From JACKHO01 sp041398745 (GTDB lineage: Bacteria > Planctomycetota > Planctomycetia > Planctomycetales > Planctomycetaceae): 64,000 bases of DNA. Below the pieces are notes generated by a model that worked only from the letters and a program-made list of their open reading frames with translations, was not told where the DNA came from and made no database searches. Shown here piece after piece: positions 18,112 through 28,259 of this stretch; the stretch's first letter is position 1, and the number at the start of each line of letters is the position of its first letter. The position numbers and the translations under genes were made by a program. The stretch spans positions 620,001 through 684,000 of the forward strand of contig JAWKUB010000003.1 in assembly GCA_041398745.1 (NCBI GenBank), given 5' to 3'.

Positions 18112-18749
18112 AGCATTTTTCGAAATGGTATTCACCTGTCGTTGCGTGTTGTGGTAAGAGGCCTGACGTCCAGCAACAGCGGCGTTGGTGGGGCATTCTG
18201 ACAAGTCGCTGGCGTGTGAATCAGTTGGTGTTTCTCGATGAAACCGGAGCCAACACAAAAGTGGCACGCCGCTATGGTTGGGGAGCATCGTCCGCGCGGG
18301 TGATCGACCATGTTCCTCACGGACATTGGCAAACCAGCACATTCGTCGCGGCCCTGCGAACCACTGGACTGACGGCACCCACCGTTCTGGAGGGTGCGAT
18401 GAACGGGGATTTCTTTCTGGCGTACGTCGAGCAGCAACTTGTTCCCACGCTCAATCAAGGTGACCTGGTCGTGATGGACAACCTCAGCAGTCACAAGCAG
18501 GCCGGCGTTCGTGACGCGATTGAATCAGTCGGTGCCGACCTGATGTTCCTGCCACCGTACTCACCCGATTTGAATCCCATCGAGTTGGCCTTCTCGAAAT
18601 TCAAAACCCTGCTCCGTCAATCCGTCGAACGCACCCGGGAAGCCCTGTGGAAACGCATCGGCCAACTGCTCGACCAATTCACAAAAACCGAATGCCAAAA
18701 CTACATCCACCACGCTGGCTACCGATGAACACCATTTCGAAAAATGCTC
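18111..18749 (+). mobile_element. Internally deleted IS630-type element
   Basis: Terminal inverted repeats of about 24 bp with one mismatch (GAGCATTTTTCGAAATGGT at the left, complement at the right) are flanked by a TA dinucleotide on each side (18109-18110 and 18750-18751), the IS630/mariner target rule. At 639 bp it is about half the usual length: the 5' half of the transposase gene is missing while both ends are kept. Confidence 0.9.
18216..18728 (+). pseudogene. IS630-family transposase, C-terminal part only
   Basis: The readable product starts inside the family (RPDVQQQRRWWGILTSRW upstream of the GTG) and then shows the DDE catalytic set: FLDETGANT, VVMDNLSSHK and PPYSPDLNPIE. The N-terminal helix-turn-helix that binds the ends has been deleted, so this copy is not autonomous. 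It could still be moved by an intact relative acting on its preserved ends. Confidence 0.9.
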
Positions 18750-18751
18750 TA

Positions 18752-20902
18752 AAAGCATACGGATCTAGTTACCTAGAAATTCAACCGACTGGGGCTGATC
18801 CAACCAAGGAGCTTGAAAATGCATTAAGAGTACTACTTGCCCGAACCAAGATTGCGGCAGACAGAGCACTTGGGAACCTCGCAGTAGCAGGCATCGCGAG
18901 AAATTCACGTCAACCATTTGCTCCGTCATAGTTCCTCCAGGTACTTGGCGCGCGGGAACTTCTCATGACAAGTTATGCCTTCTGGAATTCAAATGAAGGA
19001 GATTCGTTAAGTCGCCACCTGCCTGACTCACGAGCATTCATAGCTGACCAGTTGTCGGCTGCCTACGATTACCTGGCTCTGGAGGAGAATCGAGAGCTTT
19101 GGAGCTACGTGCCCGAAGTCCATCATGCAGTCCGAAGCAACAATGTGGATGTGCTGCGTCAATTGCGTGGACGAGTTGTGAAAGATCACAAGGTGATCAA
19201 GGATGGCAATTGGGTACCTGTGTTAGACGCGCCTTCCCCAATTACATCCTGCGCCTGGTGGGTGCTCTTGGAATCTGCCCAACTCAACGACCGCCTGAAT
19301 GAGGACCTGCAACGCGTCAGCCAGGATCCGAACTGTCAATGCATGTGTGGTGCCTACTACGATTTGTATGGCTCCCATCCCTCGGAAGAAGCGCGGCTGG
19401 CCTTTATGGACTACGTGAAGTGCCGTTGGCCGATTCATGTGTTCGCTCTTGATCCCGTCACACAACAGCAGAACGTGGCCGACCAGTTTGGTATGCGACG
19501 TGAACTGTAGTTGGCGCTGGCCCTGGCATTTGCCTCCGGCAACGCCAATATCCAGAACGTAACGCGTTACGCGCGGCGTCTGGAAATGGAAATGGAGACG
19601 ATTGCCCTCAACCAAACTGCCGTGGCGTTTGGGCATGGCAGTGACACGTTTGGCTGGAGATTCACTCCCCGGATGCAAACTCCACCCATTGAGAGCAGTA
19701 CATCGGCCGCGTTTCGTACGCTGTTCACTGGTGGCCCTGGACGAGACTCACTGCGGCGCCACTGGGAGCTTGAGCCCGGTCAGCGGGAATGTGTAGCGAT
19801 TGTACTCATGCCCTCATTCATCGACCACGTGACCTTCCAGAGTCGTGGCAACTACTACAAGCTGGTCGATTGTAAACTTGACCTGTTCCCACAGGATGAC
19901 TTGCGGGCCAAAGTGGCTCAAAACGTGCGGTTGAGCGAGGAACTGCAATCGTTGGATCAACTCCTGTACCAGGTACAGTGCGAGTCCGCTCGGTTCCTGC
20001 CCGGTGAAGTTGACCGGGTCCAGTCTCGTGTGCAGCAGCTGGCGAAGCGCTTACCACTGCAAACCGTTCACTCGCGAGTACCGAACGAAAACACGCTCGG
20101 CGGCTTCGAGATGTTTTCCTCGGGCATTACGGACCTGGGACCCGAAGTATATGACTACTACGGCGAACCTGCGATTGATCCCACACAAAACACGACCCTG
20201 TTTCTGGTGGGGAATCACTTCAGCGTGCACGACACGCACGTGCTAGCCGGTCACCGAAACTGCGAATTTAGCCTCGTCAGCCGTGAGGTCATGAAGCTCG
20301 AAATTCCAGCTGGCGTGAAAACGGCGACGTCACTCGAAGTCGGCACAGATTGCGAGCATGAATATGTCGACGTCCACGTGGCCACACCATACGGCGTGTC
20401 TTCGCACTTGCATATTCCCGTGGTGCAGAAAGAGAAATGCGTTGAGCCCGAACTCGGCTGGGCCGCGACGGAAATTCCACTGCTGTTCCGATACACGAAA
20501 CCAAATGCCGATTCGCTCAAGATTGAGGACTTCGATATTCTGGCGGCGAATGTCCGCGAGATCGCAATTTCGGCTCCTCCCTATGGCACGGCGGCCAACT
20601 TGGCACTTAACGTCGATGTTGTCGTCAACGCGAATCGAGCGACAATTGGAGTTGCGAGCTTCAAAGCTGCAGCACCATTCGCCACCGTACCACTTCGTAA
20701 AGATCGAAAGCAGTACGTCGTTAGCGGCCCGGCCTTTGGAGATTTCGTCAAGACAGTGAGAGATGGTATCCAGACCTTGCTGGCAAAAACTCCAGAAGCT
20801 GAAATCCCCAAAACGCTTGATCTCGAAGTGTTGGGATTCGAAACGAATGGAGAGCCAGTAAAAGGCTCACTTCACATCGTTCTTGAACTACAGAAGAAGT
20901 AG
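18752..20902 (+). pseudogene. Large conserved hypothetical protein gene broken by two in-frame amber codons
   Basis: A single frame runs from the IS630 edge to the TAG/TAA-type stop at 20900-20902, interrupted only by TAG at 18929-18931 and TAG at 19508-19510. The three pieces read as one protein: LEIQPTGADPTKELENALR..., then MTSYAFWNSNEGDSLSRH... to VADQFGMRREL, then LALALAFASGNANIQNVTRY... to SLHIVLELQKK. The join over the second stop (RREL*LALALAF) shows no loss of sequence. The 463-residue last part (from 19511) is free of lesions and could still be made. The 5' end is missing beyond the IS. No domain is recognised. Confidence 0.75.
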
Positions 20903-20925
20903 CAGACCCCGGGGAGGTCAAGTCG

Positions 20926-20959
20926 ACGAGGACATGCAACAACCGTTGCATGTCCTCGT
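20926..20959. terminator. Strong hairpin terminator between convergent genes
   Basis: Perfect 15-bp stem (ACGAGGACATGCAAC and complement) with an AACC loop, 24 bp after the stop of the upstream reading frame and facing a convergent gene. It probably serves both directions. Confidence 0.75.
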
Positions 20960-21013
20960 TGCGTTTGACGTATGTTCACAAACTGTCGATGTGATGTTGA
21001 ACGGGTGAGTCGC

Positions 21014-21961
21014 CTATCGGACTTCAATTTCTCCTTCAGCCTTTGCCTGATTCGGGGCATTGGTTAGTTCGAGGAGTATTTTGGTAGGGACCGTATCGAG
21101 TGGAGTCGGCAGCAAGGGGAATGTGTCGTCGATATCGAACCGGATAAAAGGAGTTCCCGCAGTAATTGGTTCTGAGTAATTCCGCAATAGAAAAGTCTGC
21201 TGAACGCCGTTGACCATGTCGACTCGACTGAGACGGAAAATTGCTCGGGGCGTTCCCAGGGGCATTCCCTCGACCGCGATTCCTCCGCGGAATTTCAGTT
21301 CGAATGAGGCGCCACGTGTCCGACCTTCGCCTCGGAGGAAGGAAATTTGTGGCTCGTGATCAGCCAACTCACCGTCGGTCTCGATGAGAGACGCATGAAA
21401 GATTCCGTCGTCACCGTAGTACCCTTCAACCGATGCCAACGTCATCTCCGCGACGGTTTCAATTATGATTTCGAACCCGAACTCATTCCGCGTTGATTTG
21501 GCTTCCATTCGGTCATCTGTCAACCGCACGACATTGACTCCATTCACATGGAATCCCGAGGCGTCGTTTTTTGTGACCGGTCCAAGTAGAACGGTTTCGC
21601 CCGGTTCAACAGTCAGACTTGGATTCGCTTCAAATTCGATTGCTCCCTGGTTTGGGGGCGGCGCCGGGACGTTGACATGGATTTTCCCGTCCGCCGTGTC
21701 GAAGTTCCCAATGACAATTGCTGTGCCAGCTTCAAAGCCGTCCTTTCCCGTGCGTCCCGGAAACTCGTCGGCCCTCGTTAACTGCTCGGCGGTCAACTTG
21801 ACTGTCGGAGAGGAAACGGAGCTCGGCTGATTCGGTCCTGGATTGAACGCGGTCGCGTCGACAAGCACTTCGATACCAAACATCTTGAGAATGGCTCCGC
21901 CGTTTCCATCGGGGTCAATGGATTCAATGATTCCTTCCAATTCAACCATATGGAGTGCCAT
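21014..21961 (-). CDS. Conserved hypothetical protein, repeated OB-like beta domains
   Basis: 315 aa from an ATG with GAGAGG 7 nt upstream. No signal peptide. The opening MVELEGIIESIDPDGNGGAILKMFG and later TVAEMTLASVEGYYGDDGIFHASLIE resemble the short beta-barrel modules of DUF5666-like proteins (by eye). Several sections discuss-like motifs such as FDTADGKIHVNVPAP and PGETVLLGPV alternate strand and loop. Function unknown. It diverges from the multicopper oxidase gene with about 225 bp between starts, so joint regulation with the copper cluster is possible. Confidence 0.7.
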   Translation of the reverse strand: MALHMVELEGIIESIDPDGNGGAILKMFGIEVLVDATAFNPGPNQPSSVSSPTVKLTAEQLTRADEFPGRTGKDGFEAGTAIVIGNFDTADGKIHVNVPAPPPNQGAIEFEANPSLTVEPGETVLLGPVTKNDASGFHVNGVNVVRLTDDRMEAKSTRNEFGFEIIIETVAEMTLASVEGYYGDDGIFHASLIETDGELADHEPQISFLRGEGRTRGASFELKFRGGIAVEGMPLGTPRAIFRLSRVDMVNGVQQTFLLRNYSEPITAGTPFIRFDIDDTFPLLPTPLDTVPTKILLELTNAPNQAKAEGEIEVR

Positions 21962-22186
21962 GACCGAACCTCTCTTGCTTTAGAGACAACTGGAAAGATT
22001 CAAAGCGACCGCCTTGCCCGGAATAAAAATCAGACACAACCCACTGCAAGTCGCCTGAAGCTTGATACGAGATGTATTCGCAAAAGAGTCATTGCCCACA
22101 CTTGCAAATGCATCAGCGATGTTTTATCAATTCAACAGCGCGTTCGCAAACAACTTTTCTGGGGCATTTACGAAGGGGCGAGGGGT

Positions 22187-24505
22187 ATGTTGAATCGCCG
22201 TGATTTATTCAAGGCTGGTGCTGTTGCGGCATTGGGAGCTTCGGCTGCAGAGGCTGCCAATCCCTTTGAGGGGCCGACAGCGACATTCGACAAGAAGAAA
22301 CTTGAAGAGTTGCCGGACTGGGCCTTTTCTAAAGAGCTTCCCCTTCCACCGACGCCACGTCCCACGAAGACTGGTCAGTTTGAGGAGATTCACGACCAGC
22401 CACATGTGTTTGGACCAGATGATCCCGTCCCGGTTGGCGATTGTTTTCACGGCGTGGCGGTTGAGTGGGGAGCGACGCCCAAGCATTGGGAAATGTATGG
22501 CTGCGACCCCAACGAAACCGATCCCGTCAAGTCCTGGAAGGACAAGCAGCAGGCTTTCGGGAAGATTGCAAACTTCAGGGGAGACGGAGAGGTTGGTAAT
22601 TGGGGTGGCTTCCCTGTCAAATGCTACCGCATCAATATCCAGCCCGAGTTGGTTCCACTCATACCTGAACTTCCTGACACCCGAATGTACACCTATGGGG
22701 GCTGTGTACCTGGGCCAACGCTTCGATTGCGGCATGGACAACCTGTAGTCATTCGCTATCACAACCGTCTGGAATCAGAAGTTTCTGTTCACTTACACGG
22801 TGGTCACTCTCCGTCGCACAGCGATGGTTTCCCAACGTTCTACGTTTTGCAGGGAAAATCACGTGACTATTTTTATCCGAATATCATTCCATTGAAGCTT
22901 GGCTCCAATGAGCCCGACAAGGCGGAAGCTCAGTCGACCATGTGGTACCACGATCACGGTATGGATGCCACTGGCTATAACGTGTCCAAGGGGCTGGCAG
23001 GCTTTGCTTTGTTCTTTAGCGAAGATGAATTGCGGCTCATTGCCAAAGGCGTCCTGCCAGGGCTTGGGGAAGCCTCGTGCATTGACCCCGAACTTCATGG
23101 CCCGAGTAACGCCCCGGACATCGAGGATCCGGAACGACCGGGATTCTACGCTTATGGTAAGGAGCCATACCACAACCCTTATGATTTGCCACTGGTGGTG
23201 CAGGACAAGGTCATCGACAAGGACACAGGGCAGATCGCCTTTACCACGGCTGGACACAATGGCTATTTGGGGGATTCGCTGCTGGTCAATGGAGCTCCAT
23301 TGCCGTACAAGGATGTGGAGAATCGTAAGTATCGACTGCGAATTCTCAATGGCTCGAATGCCCGCGTGTACCATTTAAGAATTCTTCGCGAAGCCGACTT
23401 CTGGAGGTCTCAGCAGGTAGGGTTGACGCAGGAAGAGTTGATTGACAAGTCTGTCCCGTTCCTGCGCATTGGCAAGGACAGTTGGTTGTGGGAAAAAGCT
23501 GAGCAGGTGTCCGACGTGCTGTTGGCGATGGCCAATCGCGCTGACTTGGTGGTGGACTTCGGCTACCACATTGGAAAAGATCTTGGCGAAGGAGAAACCG
23601 AACGTTTCTATCTCGTGAATACGATGCCACAGACCGACGGTCGTGGTCCCAAGCAAGAACTTCAGGATCCGGGCGACCCTCGCGTCTTACCGCTTCCCTT
23701 CGGTGACGGCGTTGCAGAGTTGCGACGTCCATTGGCATTAATGCGTTTCGACGTAACGGGAAAAAGACCAGAACGTGATGCAACCGTCGAACACGGAACT
23801 GAACTCATCAAGCGAGAAAAGATTAAGGATGAAGAAGTCGTGGCCGTGCGCGAATTCATTTTCGAACGTGGTAAGGGAGCGTGGCAAATCAATGGTCGCT
23901 TCTATGACCCTACTATTGCTAACGCCACGCCGACAATTGGCACCGCTGAGGAATGGGTACTTCGCAACGGCGGTGGTGGCTGGTGGCATCCCATCCACAT
24001 TCACCTTGAGAGCCACCAAATCGTCAAGTATGAAAAAGACTTTATTGCCGACGGTATCGTGGATGTTGGGGACCCGCCCGATCAACCTGCCCTGAACAAT
24101 CTCGAAGACGTCACCCCATTGCTACTTGAGGGCGACAAAATCGGCTACCACGACACTCAAGTTCTCGGTCCGAATACCGTCGTGAGAGTTCGTCTGCGAT
24201 TCCGAACCTTTCACGGCCCGTTTGTGTTCCATTGCCACAACCTGGAGCACGAAGACATGCGGATGATGTTTAACTTCGAACCGACAGCGCGGTCCCAGCC
24301 TCCATCTGAGGACGACGTCAACTTGGCGAACGTCGCCCCCGATTCGAGAACACACGGCAATCCGTTGACATGGGAAGGCTATTCGGAAGAGAACAAGAAT
24401 GGTGCATGGGGGGAACTGCACTGGGAGACACCACCCGTCCCCTATACACCGGTTCGAATTTCAGGGGAAAATGTCATCCCCCCGAGAGACACAGACGGAC
24501 ATTAA
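22187..24505 (+). CDS. Multicopper oxidase (CotA/bilirubin-oxidase type), Tat-exported
   Basis: 772 aa from the ATG at 22187 (GAGGGGT just upstream). MLNRRDLFKAGAVAALGASAAEA is a twin-arginine signal. All copper-binding blocks are present: HLHGGHSPSHSDGF (about residue 203), WYHDHGMDATGYN (about 250), WWHPIHIHLESH (about 605) and FHCHNLEHEDMRMM (about 685), with the T1 axial Met. So type 1 copper plus the trinuclear centre should be intact, with four-electron reduction of O2 in the periplasm. The substrate is unknown; metal (Mn, Cu, Fe) or phenolic oxidation are candidates. It is followed at 41 bp by a SCO copper chaperone and then a multihaem protein, suggesting one operon. Confidence 0.93.
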   Translation: MLNRRDLFKAGAVAALGASAAEAANPFEGPTATFDKKKLEELPDWAFSKELPLPPTPRPTKTGQFEEIHDQPHVFGPDDPVPVGDCFHGVAVEWGATPKHWEMYGCDPNETDPVKSWKDKQQAFGKIANFRGDGEVGNWGGFPVKCYRINIQPELVPLIPELPDTRMYTYGGCVPGPTLRLRHGQPVVIRYHNRLESEVSVHLHGGHSPSHSDGFPTFYVLQGKSRDYFYPNIIPLKLGSNEPDKAEAQSTMWYHDHGMDATGYNVSKGLAGFALFFSEDELRLIAKGVLPGLGEASCIDPELHGPSNAPDIEDPERPGFYAYGKEPYHNPYDLPLVVQDKVIDKDTGQIAFTTAGHNGYLGDSLLVNGAPLPYKDVENRKYRLRILNGSNARVYHLRILREADFWRSQQVGLTQEELIDKSVPFLRIGKDSWLWEKAEQVSDVLLAMANRADLVVDFGYHIGKDLGEGETERFYLVNTMPQTDGRGPKQELQDPGDPRVLPLPFGDGVAELRRPLALMRFDVTGKRPERDATVEHGTELIKREKIKDEEVVAVREFIFERGKGAWQINGRFYDPTIANATPTIGTAEEWVLRNGGGGWWHPIHIHLESHQIVKYEKDFIADGIVDVGDPPDQPALNNLEDVTPLLLEGDKIGYHDTQVLGPNTVVRVRLRFRTFHGPFVFHCHNLEHEDMRMMFNFEPTARSQPPSEDDVNLANVAPDSRTHGNPLTWEGYSEENKNGAWGELHWETPPVPYTPVRISGENVIPPRDTDGH

Positions 24506-24546
24506 ATTTCTTTGCTTCTTTTTGGGCAATTTGAGCAGGCGGTCCA

Positions 24547-25167
24547 ATGATTGAACGAATTCTGAGTTTTTTGGCTGGCGACCTGGGCGACCCACAACCA
24601 CGTGGTCCGAGAAGGGTGGATCGATTTGCCAATGTCCCAATGACGAATCAGTTCGGGAAACAGATTCGATTTGTCGACGATCTGGTCGCGGGAAAAGCCC
24701 TCATCGTCAACACAATGTATTCCCGATGCCGTGGGACGTGTCCCGGTACTTCTGCAACACTTGAGTCGTTGCGGACGACACTCAGCCCAATATTTGGGCA
24801 GAATCTTTCCATGGTGTCGTTCACCTTGGAACCGGAATACGACACGCCCGAAGTTCTGGCGCGCTACGCCAAAATCTACGGGGCCGGGAAAAGGGTCGAC
24901 CACTTGTGCGACTGGCACTTCCTGTCCGGTACCCCCGAGAACACCCGCATTCTTCGATACAGTCTCGACTTTTACGATCTCGACCCACGCATTGATTCCG
25001 ACGTCACAGAGCACGATGCACTCCTGCTCTTTGGTAATGAAACAACCGATCGCTGGGCGGTCTTACCGGCAGAACTTCGTGAGCCTTTGCTCATTGAAAC
25101 CATTCGCCGGGTTGCCGGGACAACGATTGAACAACGCTATGGAATTGCCGAATCGGCACGGTCATAA
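24547..25167 (+). CDS. SCO1/SenC-family copper chaperone
   Basis: 206 aa, thioredoxin-like. The copper-binding C-x3-C is in TMYSRCRGTCPGTSATLESL, with LIVNTMYSRC as the preceding strand and the later conserved His in DHLCDWHFLSGT. It lacks an obvious N-terminal signal or membrane anchor in this reading, which is unusual; translation could start elsewhere or the protein may be cytoplasmic. SCO proteins deliver copper to cuproenzymes; the neighbour upstream is a multicopper oxidase, a sensible client. Confidence 0.85.
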   Translation: MIERILSFLAGDLGDPQPRGPRRVDRFANVPMTNQFGKQIRFVDDLVAGKALIVNTMYSRCRGTCPGTSATLESLRTTLSPIFGQNLSMVSFTLEPEYDTPEVLARYAKIYGAGKRVDHLCDWHFLSGTPENTRILRYSLDFYDLDPRIDSDVTEHDALLLFGNETTDRWAVLPAELREPLLIETIRRVAGTTIEQRYGIAESARS

Positions 25168-25208
25168 GTACTGAACGTCAAAACTATCTCCGCACAAGGG
25201 AGGCGATC

Positions 25209-28200
25209 ATGTGCAGTTCAAGGACACTACTGCTTGTGCTCGGACTGCTGGGCACGCTTTGCAATGTCACATGGGCTCAGCCGGACAATTTGGATCGACA
25301 TCAAACGGCCATTCATCTGGTTGGCCATGAGGATGACGAACTTTTGAGGCGGATAAAAGACCTCATTGACGACTGGGATCCCCGCAGGCTCGTCAATCCC
25401 TACGTCGAAACCATTTCAGTTGAGCTTCCGAATGGCGAAAAGGCCGAGCAAAAGCGGCTGCGACGAAAAGACCTGAACCAGTTCATTGCCGATGTAGATG
25501 CCGCGGAAATGCTTGGTAAGGCCCTGTTCTGGGATATGCAGGCGGGAAGCGATTTCCAGCGTGTTGGTAAGCAACATGTCGGCATGGCCTGCGCGACATG
25601 CCACTATCGTTCTGGCGCCGATGCTCGCGACCGTTTCACAACACGAATTCCTTATGTCGTCTGGGACAGATACTGGGATCCGAAGGGCGCGCCACCTGCA
25701 CCAGAATCTACCGATCAATACAAAGCCCATCCATTCGCTTTTGGTGAAAAGCCATTGCCGTTTGACGTTGTCGCTCAAGCGACTCAACCTTACCAGCCTC
25801 AGCTAGACTCGCCGCTTTCACTGATCGTTGGCTCTCAGGGTGTGGAGGCTCGGGTTTTCCATCGCGTTAAGCCAGCCAACGAACCACCTTTTCCCGATGG
25901 CACGTGGGAGGAATCCGAGATTCGGAAAGTGGATGATTTCAAAAACTTCCTGCCCGACTGGTCAATGTTTATTGCCGGGCAGACAGATCAGGGGCAAAGG
26001 TTCCGTCAGATTACAACTCGCAATTCCCCAAGTGTTATCAACTCGGGTTTCTCCGATCGATTGTTTCACGATGGACGGGCCGAGTCGACGTTCAACGGAT
26101 TTTCGATTTTCGGCGACTACGATGGACGCGAAATCCTGTACCGGGTTGACAGCAAAGGAGAGCCAAAGCCCGCGCATGTTGCAATTCCCGATGCAGCACT
26201 TGCCTCACAGGCAGTCGGCCCCATCGTGAACGACGTGGAAATGTCATACGTTGGCCGCACATTCCATCATGTTGCCTGCAAACTCCTTCCGGCGCACGTC
26301 CTCGCCCACCAAAAAATCGATCCTCACGACAGCGTCCTGGGTGAGCTTGCCTCTCAGGATTGCGAAAAACGTATGACGTATGAGCAACTCATTCGCCGCG
26401 CATTCCGTCGTGAATGGTGGGATAGTTGTACCAAGGTTCCGCTCAACCTGTCCGAGACATGTGAAACCAGCCCCGAGGTTCCTGAGGGAACGCTCATGGA
26501 GGCGAATTTCTCGCTGTACTGGGGGCTGAGCATTATGCTGTATGAGGCTTCATTAGTGTCGAATGACGCACCGTTTGATCAAATGATGCTGGGCAACGGT
26601 AAACCCGTGAACGATTTGTGGGAACGTTTCCAGAATCAATTAGCTCCGATTCAGCTTGATCGAACAGTCACTTCGGCTCCGCAGCCTGAGCTGAAGTTTG
26701 GAACTGAAGTTTTCCAACGCGGTTTCCGGGTTTTCATGAATCGGGGATGCGTTGAATGTCATAGCGGCCCATTGTTTAGCGAGGTCTACGAGCGGGACCG
26801 ATTTGACGATAACACATTGCCAATTGCCCACACGGTTAACCACGTTCTGCTCCCCAATGCCCAGGGAGATTCCCTGGCCATCAAACTGCAGGAAGAGCAC
26901 AATCGCGTTCTCATGGCGGTGGAGTCAATTATTCCCCCTGAAAATGCTCAACACGCTCGTCGTATGACGCTCGAGATGGATGACTTACGCCAATACGCCA
27001 GCGGCTCTCCCGAAATTCTCCAGAGTCTTATTGTCAATCAATTCAAGGACTCAATGTTGCCAGTGCCCGTTGATTCAGCCACAGCTGATTCCATTGCACG
27101 TCTGCTAATGACGTATGAGAAAAACCTCGCCTCGCATATTGGCAATAGGACATTCTTTACTGAAGCCGAACGCGTGGCCGCGGCAAATCTCATGGCCGAA
27201 CCGGTGCTCGTAGAAACCATGCGAATACCTCCCAATCAACAGGAGAATCGACGTGGCCTACCCATCACCTCAATACTGGACCGCAGCTATGCCTTCTACG
27301 ATTTAGGGTACTACAACCTTGGAGTCTCTCCGCCACGCTATGACCGTGGAGTCGGACACTCCAGTACTGTTGTCCAGCCATTTCAAACATCAGTTGCAGT
27401 TGCCGCCCAGGACACCACCGAGAGCGTCGTTCCAGACGAAGCAGACGACAACGTACGAAAAGCTGTCCAAGCCGCAAATCTGAAGGGCCTCTATCTCGAA
27501 CTTCTGTCACCGAAAGGGAAGGAAAAAGAAAAGGTTGATAATCAGCCGAACTTGCAAGAGATTCGTCAGGCAATCGACGGAGTTCCGGGAAAAGCCTACG
27601 AATTCCCCAGCAGGTATCGTCAAATGTTTCGCGGCAAGGGCGATGGGCTTGAGGCGGTACCAAATGCCGCTCCCCCCAATGTGAATCCCTGCCAGTCTGC
27701 AGGTTGCAACCCTGATGAAGCACTTTACGACGCAAAAATCACCGACCGATCTTGGGATCGAGACGACCTCATTGGGTCGCGTCGCGGAGACCGGCATTTC
27801 CTCTCGCGAGCCCGTCGCTTAGTGCTTGACGAGCATTCTTGGGGATTTCGAAAGCCACTTATTCACGACAATGAACTCGCATTCTGGGGAGCGTTCAAAA
27901 CTCCCACGCTGCGAAATGTTGCATTGACCGCTCCGTATATGCACAACGGTCGCCTTAGTAATCTTTTTGAAGTCGTCGACTTCTACGAGCGTGCCGGAGA
28001 TGTTCCTAGAGAACTGACACACAATCCGGACAAACATCCCGAGATTGTTCCCCTCGACATGACGGACGACGACCAACGCGCGCTCGTATTCTTCCTGTAC
28101 TGTCTCACAGACCCTCGCGTGGAATACGAACGAGCCCCATTCGACCATCCGAGTTTGTGCATCGTCAACGGATATCGGGAAGAGGCAGGAGTGCTGAAGG

Positions 28201-28259
28201 AGCAACTGGAAGAGGTGCGTGAGTCGGGAGCGAGTCAAGCTAGTGTAGTGTCTCATTGA
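25209..28259 (+). CDS. Large di-haem cytochrome c peroxidase / MauG-like protein
   Basis: 1016 aa with signal peptide (TLLLVLGLLGTLCNVTWAQ). Two c-type haem motifs are visible: CATCH (about residue 137) and CVECH (about residue 515). Near the C-terminus is the CCP/MauG-type segment FKTPTLRNVALTAPYMHNGRLSNLFEVVDFY. It is about twice the length of classical CCPs, with a large central insert. The likely role is periplasmic electron transfer or peroxide-dependent oxidation linked to the adjacent copper oxidase. The last residues (SVVSH) and the stop lie in an IS630-like repeat, so the natural C-terminus may have been replaced. Confidence 0.88.
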   Translation: MCSSRTLLLVLGLLGTLCNVTWAQPDNLDRHQTAIHLVGHEDDELLRRIKDLIDDWDPRRLVNPYVETISVELPNGEKAEQKRLRRKDLNQFIADVDAAEMLGKALFWDMQAGSDFQRVGKQHVGMACATCHYRSGADARDRFTTRIPYVVWDRYWDPKGAPPAPESTDQYKAHPFAFGEKPLPFDVVAQATQPYQPQLDSPLSLIVGSQGVEARVFHRVKPANEPPFPDGTWEESEIRKVDDFKNFLPDWSMFIAGQTDQGQRFRQITTRNSPSVINSGFSDRLFHDGRAESTFNGFSIFGDYDGREILYRVDSKGEPKPAHVAIPDAALASQAVGPIVNDVEMSYVGRTFHHVACKLLPAHVLAHQKIDPHDSVLGELASQDCEKRMTYEQLIRRAFRREWWDSCTKVPLNLSETCETSPEVPEGTLMEANFSLYWGLSIMLYEASLVSNDAPFDQMMLGNGKPVNDLWERFQNQLAPIQLDRTVTSAPQPELKFGTEVFQRGFRVFMNRGCVECHSGPLFSEVYERDRFDDNTLPIAHTVNHVLLPNAQGDSLAIKLQEEHNRVLMAVESIIPPENAQHARRMTLEMDDLRQYASGSPEILQSLIVNQFKDSMLPVPVDSATADSIARLLMTYEKNLASHIGNRTFFTEAERVAAANLMAEPVLVETMRIPPNQQENRRGLPITSILDRSYAFYDLGYYNLGVSPPRYDRGVGHSSTVVQPFQTSVAVAAQDTTESVVPDEADDNVRKAVQAANLKGLYLELLSPKGKEKEKVDNQPNLQEIRQAIDGVPGKAYEFPSRYRQMFRGKGDGLEAVPNAAPPNVNPCQSAGCNPDEALYDAKITDRSWDRDDLIGSRRGDRHFLSRARRLVLDEHSWGFRKPLIHDNELAFWGAFKTPTLRNVALTAPYMHNGRLSNLFEVVDFYERAGDVPRELTHNPDKHPEIVPLDMTDDDQRALVFFLYCLTDPRVEYERAPFDHPSLCIVNGYREEAGVLKEQLEEVRESGASQASVVSH

